DNA from: an uncultured Bacteroidales bacterium
GTDB taxonomy: Bacteria; Bacteroidota; Bacteroidia; Bacteroidales; P3
NCBI GenBank assembly: GCA_937886715.1
Contig: CAKZZD010000033.1
Span: forward strand, 1-64,000
Reading direction: 5' to 3'
Length of the DNA stretch: 64,000 nt
Each line of letters begins with the position of its first letter. The stretch's first letter is position 1. Made by a program: the position numbers and the translations under genes. Shown here in pieces: positions 17,444 to 25,778 of this stretch. Under the pieces are notes generated by a model, which was given only the letters and a program-made list of their open reading frames with translations, was not told the origin of the DNA and did not search any database.

Positions 17444-20149
17444 ATGAAAAAAGCATTAATGGTTTTGGGTTTGGCCATGTGCGCTACGTTCGCATTTGCC
17501 CAGACCAACTCTGTTGCCCAGCGCGGAACCAAGGGCGAGCAGCTGAAAGCTCTTGCCGGTGCCCCCGTTGAGACGACGGTTGACTACAAGGCTTCCATCT
17601 TCGCAAAAGATGGCGACACTATCCAGGTTTGGGATTTCAGCAACATGACAGGCTTTGTCTATCAGAGCAACGGCCGTGTGCTGGCTACCGACCAGATCGA
17701 CGACACTGTTGTCGGAGCAAGCGCTCACTCGATCTTCACCGACTATTCGGTGTGGCAGCGCATTGAGGATTCGGCCTATGTCTATAGCGAGGCTATGGGC
17801 CAGACCTATCCTTCGTTTGCCGGTGCTTCTGATCAGTGGTGGCTGCGCCGCTACCTTGGCCTCTATATGGGTGCCTACAACTCCGGTAGCGACAACGGCT
17901 TTGCCTTCATCTTCCCCTACGATGTGAATAGTGGCCAGGGTTTGGTCAATGCCTACATGCAGTTCCCCGCCGTTGCCACCCCCGCCAATGCCGGTATCAT
18001 CGACGTGGCTTTCATCCAGTTCTATCGTAAATATTACGATCAGTGCTACATCGACTATAAGATCGGCAACAGCTGGAGAGCCCGCGAAATCAACGTGACC
18101 GGCGTCGACATCGAGGTCAACGACCTTGGCGCCTACCGCGTGACCTACACCATGCCTATGGCCCTTGCCAACGAGAGCAACATTGAGATCCGCTTCCGTC
18201 TGTTTGGCGGCAACCGCGGTTCGGTGGCCGGCTACTGCTGGGCTGTCGACAATGTGACCCTCATTGCCCTTCCCGACGGCACTTCGCGCATGAATGCCTA
18301 CACCGAGTACTATGTGGACGGCGGCTACGGCACCATCCCCCAGGGCTTCAATATCCCGATGTCGTGGATGTCGCAGATCACCAACACCGGTAGCGAGGAT
18401 CTGACCAACTTCAACATCACCATGAGCCACCTCTATTTCGATGAGGCCGGCACCCTGCACACCGACAATATCCTCACCGCCCCGCAGGGCACTGTCGCCG
18501 CTGGCGACCCGACTGCCACTGCCGGCATCTATGTTGACGAGCGCGGCTTCCTTGGCAACGACGACCTCCGCACCTATGTCGGCTGGTATGGCTTTGCCCC
18601 CACCTATGGCGCCACCACCCTGCCCAGCAGCTACGGTGCACACGGTCTGCCCACCACCCACGGCGGCTACAACTACGTGACCACCACCGCTACCGTCGGC
18701 AGCTATGTCCAGGAATGGGACACCATCCTCTATCGCGTCAGCACTGCTGATGAGGAGTTTGACGAGAACTCTGACATGATTTCCGGTTACCGTTGGGGCC
18801 GCGACAATGGCATCATCCCCTCCGGTTCGCAGTGGGCCTTCATGTACACCGACAATGGCTATGTGACCGAGGATCCCGATCCCGCTAGTGGTAGCGACCA
18901 CTGGTCGAAAGCCAACTATATGGTGCTGAACCGCTATGTCACCGGTGATGTGATCCCCGAAGGCTGGCGTATCCTTGGTATGGAGATTATCCCCGCCACC
19001 ACCGGCGAGGTGATCTCGAATGCCGCCGGTGCCCAGTTCACCGCCGAGCTGTACTATGATTCTTATACCGAGGATGGTGAGACCATGAGCTTCAACACCG
19101 TCAACACCGGTATCAACAATGTGGTGCAGGAGGTCAGCTACGACCAGCTCAATATGCTTGAGAGCGGCTACATTCTGCCTGGCCAGGAGTACAACGCTGT
19201 GAACATCATGTTCCCCGAGCAGCCCGAACTGCTCCCGAACACCGCCTACCGTGTGGGTTATTCGCTGACCCGTGACGGTTCGTTCGCCCCTGCTTCCACC
19301 GCCTATGGCTACTATGACGAGAGCGGCAACTATGTCCGTTACTACAACAACAACTCGACTGCCCCCTTCTACAGCCAGTTCATCGTTGGTGACTACTATG
19401 CAACCCGTATCTACGACCCGCTGGCACCCGAAGGACGGAACGGCAGCCTCTGGGCGTCGATGTATTATGAGCAGTGGCCTATGATCCGCCTTATTGTCGG
19501 ACCTTATCAGGATCTTCCCTCGACCACCGTGTATGCCATCTGCGGCGATCCCGACACTGGCTACATGATTCAGAATGTTGCTGACGAGAATGTTTGCGGT
19601 GAGGCCGTCAACGCTGTCATCGGCAGCTCGCCCATCTTCTACATCCTGCCCACTTCCGACCACATGGTGATCGATTCGATCTATATCGACGGTGTCAAGG
19701 TGACTCCTTACGATGAGACTGATCCCAACAGCGACGAGAACTGCTTCGAGGGCGACTACAATGTGACCGACGCTGATGGCAACATCCTGCTCTATCGTAA
19801 ATACTACGGCTACCAGTTCGCCAACATCCAGGATGCCGCCAATGGCCACAGCATCAAGGCCTTCACCTCGTACAACGAGTTCATCAACGGTATCGATCCC
19901 GTTGCCTCGAATGTGTCGCTCGGCCTCTCGCCGAACCCCGCCACTTCGCAGGTCAAGCTGAACATCAAGGGCGTCACTGGCATGGTCAACTGCAATATCA
20001 TTGATATGAGCGGCCGTGTGATCTACAACGCCAACATCAATGCTGAAGAGGCCCACACCATCAGCCTGAACAATGTTCCCGCCGGTGCCTACTTTGTGCG
20101 CGTCACCAACGACAGCTTCAGCAAAGTCGAGAAACTGATTGTCCGCTAA
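17444..20149 (+). CDS. Large secreted protein with T9SS type A sorting domain
   Basis: 901 residues. Signal peptide MKKALMVLGLAMCATFAFAQ. An N-terminal beta-sandwich-like region (WDFSNMTGFVYQSNGRV..., WRAREINVTGVDIEVNDL..., EIRFRLFGGNRGSVAGYCWAVDNVTL) resembles choice-of-anchor/jelly-roll modules. The C-terminal sorting domain reads SLGLSPNPATSQVKLNI, DMSGRVIY, PAGAYFVRV and ends EKLIVR. Rich in Tyr, Asn, Asp and Gly; codon use is strongly biased to C-ending codons, suggesting high expression. No catalytic motif recognised; probably a surface or matrix protein. Confidence 0.85.
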   Translation: MKKALMVLGLAMCATFAFAQTNSVAQRGTKGEQLKALAGAPVETTVDYKASIFAKDGDTIQVWDFSNMTGFVYQSNGRVLATDQIDDTVVGASAHSIFTDYSVWQRIEDSAYVYSEAMGQTYPSFAGASDQWWLRRYLGLYMGAYNSGSDNGFAFIFPYDVNSGQGLVNAYMQFPAVATPANAGIIDVAFIQFYRKYYDQCYIDYKIGNSWRAREINVTGVDIEVNDLGAYRVTYTMPMALANESNIEIRFRLFGGNRGSVAGYCWAVDNVTLIALPDGTSRMNAYTEYYVDGGYGTIPQGFNIPMSWMSQITNTGSEDLTNFNITMSHLYFDEAGTLHTDNILTAPQGTVAAGDPTATAGIYVDERGFLGNDDLRTYVGWYGFAPTYGATTLPSSYGAHGLPTTHGGYNYVTTTATVGSYVQEWDTILYRVSTADEEFDENSDMISGYRWGRDNGIIPSGSQWAFMYTDNGYVTEDPDPASGSDHWSKANYMVLNRYVTGDVIPEGWRILGMEIIPATTGEVISNAAGAQFTAELYYDSYTEDGETMSFNTVNTGINNVVQEVSYDQLNMLESGYILPGQEYNAVNIMFPEQPELLPNTAYRVGYSLTRDGSFAPASTAYGYYDESGNYVRYYNNNSTAPFYSQFIVGDYYATRIYDPLAPEGRNGSLWASMYYEQWPMIRLIVGPYQDLPSTTVYAICGDPDTGYMIQNVADENVCGEAVNAVIGSSPIFYILPTSDHMVIDSIYIDGVKVTPYDETDPNSDENCFEGDYNVTDADGNILLYRKYYGYQFANIQDAANGHSIKAFTSYNEFINGIDPVASNVSLGLSPNPATSQVKLNIKGVTGMVNCNIIDMSGRVIYNANINAEEAHTISLNNVPAGAYFVRVTNDSFSKVEKLIVR

Positions 20150-20178
20150 TCCGATTAGCGTCCAATAGGTTTAACCCA

Positions 20179-20209
20179 AAAGCGGGGGGTCCGACGGATC
20201 CCCCGCTTT
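20179..20209 (+). terminator. Intrinsic terminator after T9SS gene
   Basis: Stem AAAGCGGGGGGTCC / GGATCCCCCGCTTT with loop GAC and one G-T wobble, then TTTG-TTTG. Ends the 17.4-20.1 kb unit. Confidence 0.8.
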
Positions 20210-20275
20210 GTTTGTGCCCGGAGGCGCGGCTGTGCGGGAGCGAATTGCTAAAAATTGTGAGAAAAATGAATAAAA

Positions 20276-20307
20276 TTTGTGCGGTTTAAAAAATGTTCGT
20301 AACTTTG
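20276..20307 (+). promoter_or_regulatory. Promoter of the rplM-rpsI operon
   Basis: TTTG (20276-20279) and TAACTTTG (20300-20307), 20 bp apart: a near-perfect Bacteroidota promoter. Confidence 0.8.
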
Positions 20308-20471
20308 CAAACTCTAAAAGCGATGTAAGGGTGCTTTGTATACCCGTTCAAAGTGCTGAGCATCAGGGTGAATTAGCGCGTTATGCCGGTTGTCCGTCAC
20401 TGGTGAAATGGGCGGTTTGCCATAGAGAAAACAGTAAAGAAAACATATCATCGTTAGTATAAAGACAAGAA
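20308..20471 (+). promoter_or_regulatory. Long 5' leader of rplM, probable ribosomal-protein leader
   Basis: About 160 nt lie between promoter and rplM ATG. A leader motif for L13/S9 operons of Bacteroidia has been described; this region is in the right place and has short pairings such as GGGCGG with CCGTC-type segments, but I could not fold it rigorously. Expected role: autoregulation by L13 binding. Confidence 0.45.
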
Positions 20472-20927
20472 ATGAGTACGTTAAGTTACAAGACCGTATC
20501 AGCCAACAAGAACACCGTCCAGAAGGAATGGGTGGTGGTTGATGCTGAAGGACAGACCGTCGGCCGTCTGGCAACCCGCGTGGCCAACATTCTGCGCGGC
20601 AAGACGAAGCCCAGTTTCACCCCGCACGTCGATTGCGGCGACAACGTCATTATCATCAATGCCGAGAAGTGCGTCTTCAGCGGCAAGAAGGAGAGTGACA
20701 AGATCTACCAGCGCTACACTGGCTACCCCGGTGGCCAGCGTGAGACCACTCCTGCCAAGGTGCGTGCCACCTTCCCTGAGCGTATCCTCGAGCACGCCAT
20801 CCGCGGCATGCTTCCGAAGAACCGCCTCGGTGATGCCCTCTACCGCAACCTCTATGTGTATGCCGGAAGCGAGCATCCCCATCAGGGCCAGAACCCCAAA
20901 GTTATTGACATTAACGAAGTAAGATAA
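20472..20927 (+). CDS. rplM: 50S ribosomal protein L13
   Basis: 151 residues. WVVVDAEGQTVGRLATRVANILRGK, YQRYTGYPGG, HAIRGMLPKNRLG and VYAGSEHPHQGQNP are L13 signatures. First gene of the L13-S9 pair; rpsI follows after six bases. Confidence 0.98.
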   Translation: MSTLSYKTVSANKNTVQKEWVVVDAEGQTVGRLATRVANILRGKTKPSFTPHVDCGDNVIIINAEKCVFSGKKESDKIYQRYTGYPGGQRETTPAKVRATFPERILEHAIRGMLPKNRLGDALYRNLYVYAGSEHPHQGQNPKVIDINEVR

Positions 20928-20933
20928 TAAGAT

Positions 20934-21323
20934 ATGGCAGAAGTTATCAATACCATTGGTAGAAGAAAGACCGCCGTGGCCCGTATCTATATGACCCCGG
21001 GCAATGGCAATATTGTCGTCAACGGTCGTGATTATAAGGACTATTTCCCCACCGGTCCGCTGCAGTACATTGTTGGCCAGGCTTTCGCCGTGGTCGATGC
21101 TGAGGGCAAATGGGATGTGAAGGCTAACCTCGACGGTGGTGGAATCACCGGTCAGGCCCAGGCTCTGCGTATGGCTATCGCCCGCGCGCTGTGCGAGAAC
21201 AACATCGAGGACCGTCCGGCCCTGAAGAAGGAAGGCTTCCTGATGCGTGACCCGCGTATGGTCGAGCGTAAGAAACCCGGTCAGCCCAAGGCCCGTAAGC
21301 GCTTCCAGTTCAGCAAGCGTTAG
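20934..21323 (+). CDS. rpsI: 30S ribosomal protein S9
   Basis: 129 residues. TIGRRKTAVARIYM at the start, GGGITGQAQALRMAIARAL in the middle, and the basic C-terminal GQPKARKRFQFSKR whose last residues reach the P-site tRNA. Normal length. Confidence 0.98.
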   Translation: MAEVINTIGRRKTAVARIYMTPGNGNIVVNGRDYKDYFPTGPLQYIVGQAFAVVDAEGKWDVKANLDGGGITGQAQALRMAIARALCENNIEDRPALKKEGFLMRDPRMVERKKPGQPKARKRFQFSKR

Positions 21324-21484
21324 TCCAACGTGTCTGGCACGACCAGAATGTTTAGTATCCAAACCCATGGGATGCTCCGCCGCGTTGACAGTTCGCGCTG
21401 CGTAGAAAAGCCGAAAAACGCGGCCTGATGGACTGCCCAAGGGTTGGTAAAAGAATTAAAAATCAAAAGGAAAGTAAACACATT

Positions 21485-22339
21485 ATGAACGAACTCAAAT
21501 TTGAAGAACTGCTTGAAGCCGGTTGTCATTTCGGACACCTCAAGCGTAAGTGGAATCCCAAAATGGCTCCCTATATTTTCAAGGAGCACAACGGCATCCA
21601 TGTGATTGATCTGCAGAAGACCATCGTCAAGGCCGACGAGGCTGCCGCTGCTTTGAAGCAGATGGCCCATTCCGGCAAGAAGGTGCTTTTTGTGGCCACC
21701 AAGAAGCAGGCCAAGGAAGTGGTTGCCGAGATGGCCAAGAGCGTTGACATGCCCTTCGTCACTGAGCGTTGGCCGGGCGGTATGCTCACCAACTTCCAGA
21801 CCATCCGCAAGGCTGTGAAGAAGATGAACAATCTTGACCAGCTGATGCACGACAAGGATTTCAACAATATCAGCAAGCGTGAACGCCTCCAGGTGCAGCG
21901 CGAGCGCGCCAAGCTCGACAAGAACCTTGGCTCGATCGCCGACCTCAACCGTCTGCCCAGCGCCCTGTTTGTCATCGACATCAACAAGGAGCACATTGCC
22001 GTGGCCGAGGCACGCCGTCTGAATATCCCCACTTTCGCCCTCGTGGACACCAACACCAACCCCGAGCTCATCGACTTCCCGATTCCCGCTAACGATGATG
22101 CATCGAAGTCGATTGCAGCTATCCTCAAGCACATGTGCGAGGCTATCCAGGAAGGTCTGAACGAGCGCGCCCTCGACAAGGACGCCCAGGCCGCCGAAGA
22201 GGCCGAGGCCCCCGTCGCCGAGGAAGGTGCCGCTCCCGTTGAGAAGCGCACCCGTCCGCGCCGTCAGCGCACCGAGCCCAGAAGCGAGGCCCCCAAGGCT
22301 GAAGAGGCTCAGGCTGAGGAAGCTCCCAAGGCTGAGTAA
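21485..22339 (+). CDS. rpsB: 30S ribosomal protein S2 with charged C-terminal extension
   Basis: 284 residues. LLEAGCHFGHLKRKWNPKMAPYI-type N-terminus, VLFVATKKQAK, RWPGGMLTNF, and the VIDINKEHIAVAEA block. ATG 21485 starts the conserved sequence; the longer frame is leader. The last about 55 residues are an Ala/Glu/Pro-rich tail with a basic RTRPRRQR patch, longer than in E. coli. The 161-base gap after rpsI has a small TCTGG/CCAGA hairpin and may be an S2 leader. Confidence 0.97.
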   Translation: MNELKFEELLEAGCHFGHLKRKWNPKMAPYIFKEHNGIHVIDLQKTIVKADEAAAALKQMAHSGKKVLFVATKKQAKEVVAEMAKSVDMPFVTERWPGGMLTNFQTIRKAVKKMNNLDQLMHDKDFNNISKRERLQVQRERAKLDKNLGSIADLNRLPSALFVIDINKEHIAVAEARRLNIPTFALVDTNTNPELIDFPIPANDDASKSIAAILKHMCEAIQEGLNERALDKDAQAAEEAEAPVAEEGAAPVEKRTRPRRQRTEPRSEAPKAEEAQAEEAPKAE

Positions 22340-22353
22340 GGAATAAAGTAGTT

Positions 22354-22411
22354 TCTAGTTTTACTAGTCCGACTAGTCCAACTGGTTCTACTAGTAAAAC
22401 TAGATTTTTTT
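22354..22411 (+). terminator. Perfect 15-bp palindrome with T7 tract between rpsB and tsf
   Basis: TCTAGTTTTACTAGT (22354-22368) pairs fully with ACTAGTAAAACTAGA (22390-22404), then seven T. The loop itself repeats ACTAGT-like words. It has intrinsic-terminator form inside an otherwise co-directional operon, so it may attenuate tsf relative to rpsB. Confidence 0.75.
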
Positions 22412-22445
22412 AATCACCGAATAAAGTATAGAAAGGAAACATACA

Positions 22446-23432
22446 ATGGCAATTACCGCTTCACAGGTTAACGAGCTCCGTAAACTCACCGGTGTCGGCA
22501 TGATGGACTGCAAGAAGGCCCTCGTCGAGACCGACGGCGACATGCAGAAAGCCATCGAGCTGCTGCGCCAGAAAGGTCAGAAGATGGCCGCCAAACGCGC
22601 CGACCGCGACGCTAACGAGGGTTGCGTCCTCGCCAAGACCATGGGCAACTACGGTGCTCTGATCATGGTGAGCTGCGAGACCGACTTCGTCGCTACCAAC
22701 GCCGGTTTCGTCGACTTCACCAACAGCATTATCGACACCGCCATGCAGAACCACATCACCACCAAAGATGAGGTGCTGGCTATGGATCTGAACGGCAGCA
22801 GCGTTGCTGACGCCATCACCGACCAGATCGCCAAGATCGGCGAGAAAATCGAGCTGGCCCACTTCGAGACCATCGAGGCCGAGAAGGTTTACGCCTATGT
22901 GCATCCGGGCAACCGTATGGCTGCTATCGTCGGTATGAACAAGGCTGGCTTCGACCAGGTGGGTCACGACATCGCCATGCAGGTCGTCGCCATGCGTCCC
23001 GTAGCCCTCGACGCCGAGAGCGTGCCCCAGGAGATCAAAGACCAGGAGCTCCGCGTGGCCATCGAGAAGACCAAGGAAGAGCTCATCGGCAAGGCCGTCG
23101 ACGCCGCCCTCAAGAAGGCCGGCATCAACCCCGCCCACGTCGACAGCGAGGAGCACATGGCCTCCAACATGGGCAAAGGCTGGATCACCGAGGAGCAGGT
23201 CAACCAGGCCCGCCAGATCAAAGAGCAGGTCGCTGCCGAGAAGGCCGCCCAGCTCAGCGAGCAGCAGATCAACCAGATTGCCAACGGCCGTCTGAACAAG
23301 TACTTCCAGGAGAACACCCTCATGGAGCAGGAGTACATCATGGAAGCCAAGGTGAAGGTCAAAGACTTCATCGCCAAGGCCGACAAGGACCTCCGCTGCA
23401 CCGGCTTCAAGCGCCTCGAACTCGGCGCCTAA
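22446..23432 (+). CDS. tsf: Translation elongation factor Ts
   Basis: GDP/GTP exchange factor for EF-Tu. N-terminal UBA-like LRKLTGVGMMDCKKALVETDGD, then the TDFVATN motif, and a repeated dimerisation core. 328 residues, slightly longer than E. coli. Long Glu/Lys/Gln helical region near residues 240-300. ATG 22446 follows the palindrome by 35 bases. Confidence 0.97.
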   Translation: MAITASQVNELRKLTGVGMMDCKKALVETDGDMQKAIELLRQKGQKMAAKRADRDANEGCVLAKTMGNYGALIMVSCETDFVATNAGFVDFTNSIIDTAMQNHITTKDEVLAMDLNGSSVADAITDQIAKIGEKIELAHFETIEAEKVYAYVHPGNRMAAIVGMNKAGFDQVGHDIAMQVVAMRPVALDAESVPQEIKDQELRVAIEKTKEELIGKAVDAALKKAGINPAHVDSEEHMASNMGKGWITEEQVNQARQIKEQVAAEKAAQLSEQQINQIANGRLNKYFQENTLMEQEYIMEAKVKVKDFIAKADKDLRCTGFKRLELGA

Positions 23433-23457
23433 GCCCCGCACTGCGATAATGAAAAAG

Positions 23458-23486
23458 AAAGCGCGCCCTGCATCGGAGCGCGCTTT
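23458..23486 (+). terminator. Intrinsic terminator after tsf
   Basis: AAAGCGCGC (23458-23466) pairs with GCGCGCTTT (23478-23486), followed by CGTCGTTTTC. Resembles the unit sequence of the adjacent repeat array. Confidence 0.7.
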
Positions 23487-23499
23487 CGTCGTTTTCGGT

Positions 23500-23746
23500 C
23501 AATGGCACCGCGCTCATGAGCGGGCATCGCTTTTTCATTGAAAACAGACCGCGCTCACGTGCGGGGCGCACTTTCCGGCCGAAAATAGACCTCGCTCATG
23601 TGCGGGGAGTACTTCCCGTCAAAAAATAGACCTCGCTCATGAGCGGGGCGTATTGTATGGACTGTTTCAACATCCCGCACATGAGCGCAGTGCACTTTCA
23701 CGCCCTCCAATGCCATCCGCACAGGTGCGCGGGACATTGTTTGCGC
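23500..23746. repeat. Phased palindrome array 1 (six units, 41-42 bp)
   Basis: Six 12-bp near-palindromes of consensus CGCWCAYGWGCG start at 23511, 23552, 23593, 23634, 23676 and 23718, so spacing is 41, 41, 41, 42 and 42. Units 2-4 also share the flanking word AAAAYAGACC. The period is not a multiple of three and no ORF explains it. Fills the gap between tsf and a convergent gene. Same family, inverted, as the array at 35.8-36.0 kb. Confidence 0.85.
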
Positions 23747-23755
23747 TGCAACAGG

Positions 23756-24439
23756 CTATCGTACGATGACTTTCACACCGTCTTTCTCCAAGTATTGGGA
23801 TGCGCCGTTGGGGTCGATTTCTATTACGGGATGTATGTCTTCATCAGTTATTATTCCAATCGTAACAGGGAAAACATTGTCACTATCGCTTAGCTTGATT
23901 GTGGCGAATGTGGTGTCCCTCGTGAGAAGAACATCTGTTTGAATGTATCTGGCATAGCCTATATACGATGTCTCTATATCATACCTGCCCTCGGAGACGG
24001 TGATGCTGAAGTTGCCGTCGAAGTCGGTTGAGCATCCTGTCACCATCTTGCCGTCTTTCTTCACGATGACGTTGACAAACGGCAGCGGCTCGTCCGTCTT
24101 GGAGTCCACCACCGTGCCCTTTAATGTCACGCTATCGGACACATGCACCTCCTCTTTGACGACGGGCGGCACCTCCGACGCGGCTGTCTGCGAAGCCTGC
24201 GCCTGCGCGGTGGCGGCGAGGCCCAGGGCGAGGCCGGCGACAGTAGCCACCTTGCCCAGCCGCAGGCGGTCGGCCAGGGCGTTCTCCAGGTAGCGCACCT
24301 CGGCCTCGCAGCGCGGACATGTGCCGCGGCACTCGCCCTTGTAGCTGCACTCCTCTATCTCCAGAGGGATTTCATTCTCCTCAGCGATGCGTTTCCGCAC
24401 CTCCTTTAGCTGCTTGCAGATGTTCTTCCCGTGTGTCAT
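23756..24439 (-). CDS. Membrane protein with Cys-rich N-terminal module and CarboxypepD_reg-like domain
   Basis: 227 residues. Residues 1-65 (MTHGKNICKQLKEVRK..., CSYKGECRGTCPRCEAE, LRLGKVATVAGLALGL) form a four-Cys ribbon followed by a single membrane segment. After a linker, GTVVDSKTDEPLPFVNVIVKKDG...DFDGNFSITVSEG is a carboxypeptidase regulatory-like domain. Ends DGVKVIVR. Start at 24439 matches the start of the paralogue at 25380; 24445 is possible. Role unknown, probably envelope. Confidence 0.75.
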   Translation of the reverse strand: MTHGKNICKQLKEVRKRIAEENEIPLEIEECSYKGECRGTCPRCEAEVRYLENALADRLRLGKVATVAGLALGLAATAQAQASQTAASEVPPVVKEEVHVSDSVTLKGTVVDSKTDEPLPFVNVIVKKDGKMVTGCSTDFDGNFSITVSEGRYDIETSYIGYARYIQTDVLLTRDTTFATIKLSDSDNVFPVTIGIITDEDIHPVIEIDPNGASQYLEKDGVKVIVR

Positions 24440-24456
24440 AATCACATTGCTATTTC

Positions 24457-25380
24457 TTATCGTACGATGACTTTCACGCCCTCAACCTCCATTTCTTGTG
24501 TAGAGCCGTTCGGACCTATCAAATCTGGACCTTCCACGTCTTGGATGGGCATCCTCCCCTGAACAGGGGCCTGCCCTTCAATAAGTGGAATGCAATACTT
24601 TTTGTCAAAAACAACAGGCAGGTTGTACTGCATTCGAACAGCTTTTCCTTGTTGTTTACCAGGCTTCCATTTGGGCATCATCTTAACAATACGTATGGCT
24701 TCTGCACCACAACCACCTCCAATGTCACGGAGAAGGCGAGGGTTCTGTACCGATCCGTCAGTGTCTATGCCGAAGGAGACATACACCTTGCCACTGATGC
24801 CGTTCTCTGTCGCCAGCCGCGGATACTGCATATTGTCCTCAATAAACTTATACAGGGCTTTCTCTCCACCAGGGAATTCAGGGTCTTCGTCAACTTGTAC
24901 GAAGAGCCAGTCATCATCATAAATTTCTCCCTCCATTAGTTCGTCATCCGGTAGTACAGCCTCGTTGGACTGAGTGTCGCTGATATCAAGCACATCGAAG
25001 TCGCCGCCAAGGTAGATGTCATCAGGAAATTCCGGTTCGCGCCACACGGATTGGGCAGTATCGGCCGTCCGGATGGTGTCGGTATCAACCGGGGTGGTGT
25101 CGGTGATAAGCAGCTGTTTGTTGCCATTGGGCGACGAAGTACCGTTGCCACACGAGGCAAGGCCAAGCGCGAGGCCCGCGACGGTGGCCACCTTGCCCAG
25201 CCGCAGGCGGTCGGCCAGGGCGTTCTCCAGGTAGCGCACCTCGGCCTCGCAGCGCGGACAGGTGCCGCGGCACTCGCCCTTGTAGCTGCACTCCTCTATC
25301 TCCAGAGGTATGTCATTCTCTTCCGCAATGCGCTTGCGGACCTCTTTCAATTGGTTGCAGATGTTCTTCCCGTGGGTCAT
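24457..25380 (-). CDS. Energy transducer TonB-like protein with Cys-rich N-terminal module
   Basis: 307 residues. N-terminal module nearly identical to the next gene's (four Cys in CSYKGECRGTCPRC, then a membrane/lipobox-like ALGLASC). C-terminal TonB domain: EFPGGEKALYKFIEDNMQYP, ISGKVYVSFGIDTDGSV, AIRIVKMMPKWKPGKQQGKAVRMQYNLPVVF. It would link proton-motive force to outer-membrane receptors. The tail after the domain ends EGVKVIVR, as in the neighbour. A strong ribosome-binding site (AAAGGAGG, minus strand at about 25387-25394) precedes the ATG, unusual for Bacteroidota. Confidence 0.82.
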   Translation of the reverse strand: MTHGKNICNQLKEVRKRIAEENDIPLEIEECSYKGECRGTCPRCEAEVRYLENALADRLRLGKVATVAGLALGLASCGNGTSSPNGNKQLLITDTTPVDTDTIRTADTAQSVWREPEFPDDIYLGGDFDVLDISDTQSNEAVLPDDELMEGEIYDDDWLFVQVDEDPEFPGGEKALYKFIEDNMQYPRLATENGISGKVYVSFGIDTDGSVQNPRLLRDIGGGCGAEAIRIVKMMPKWKPGKQQGKAVRMQYNLPVVFDKKYCIPLIEGQAPVQGRMPIQDVEGPDLIGPNGSTQEMEVEGVKVIVR

Positions 25381-25759
25381 CGGTGGCCTCCTTTTTGATT
25401 ATTTTGATGCCGTCCGCTTCCTCTATTTCCACCAGGGGAGGAAGCCTGCGGTCTTCGTATAATGTTTTGTCGCTGGTGTATTGTTCAAGGACAGACGACG
25501 GCGGTTGTGGGAGCTTTACAATACGCCGGGGCATCCATACGTATTCAACATCAGGATAGTATGGCAATAACCCTCCGCAATCACTATGGACAAAAACAAT
25601 TCGTTTTTCGATGGTGGGTGCCGATTTCAACTTCGAAATGGTATCTGTTTGTGTTCTGCCAACGATGTTGTTCTGTCCCGTGGCCATGGCTGGAATAATG
25701 AGGCAGAAAACAGCCGTGAATATCGCTGCCAGTATAGGATTGTTCTTCAAGAGTGTCAT
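25313..25759 (-). CDS. Small exported protein of unknown function
   Basis: 148 residues, signal peptide-like N-terminus (NNPILAAIFTAVFCLIIPAMATGQ). No family recognised. Its late segment EEADGIKIIKK echoes the terminal DGVKVIVR of the two genes downstream. The last 68 bases overlap the TonB gene and carry that gene's ribosome-binding site, so the final residues are probably dictated by the overlap. Nineteen bases after the radical SAM stop. Confidence 0.55.
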   Translation of the reverse strand: MTLLKNNPILAAIFTAVFCLIIPAMATGQNNIVGRTQTDTISKLKSAPTIEKRIVFVHSDCGGLLPYYPDVEYVWMPRRIVKLPQPPSSVLEQYTSDKTLYEDRRLPPLVEIEEADGIKIIKKEATDDPREEHLQPIERGPQAHCGRE

Positions 25760-25778
25760 GTTGATATAACGCTGATTT

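Noticed and set aside
17456..20056. 866-residue open frame antisense to the T9SS protein gene, and similar long antisense frames elsewhere
   Set aside because: It arises because the sense gene uses mostly C- or G-ending codons, which removes antisense stops. Composition is Ala/Gly/Val/His/Asp rich with no family motif or signal.
23500..23746. CRISPR array
   Set aside because: Repeats are only about 12 bp of conserved core, imperfect, with spacers that also resemble each other in part; no cas genes nearby. The same applies to 35825-36025.
25313..25759. Frameshifted fusion of the small exported protein with the TonB gene
   Set aside because: The TonB gene has its own strong ribosome-binding site and the same N-terminus as its paralogue, so two overlapping genes explain the data better.
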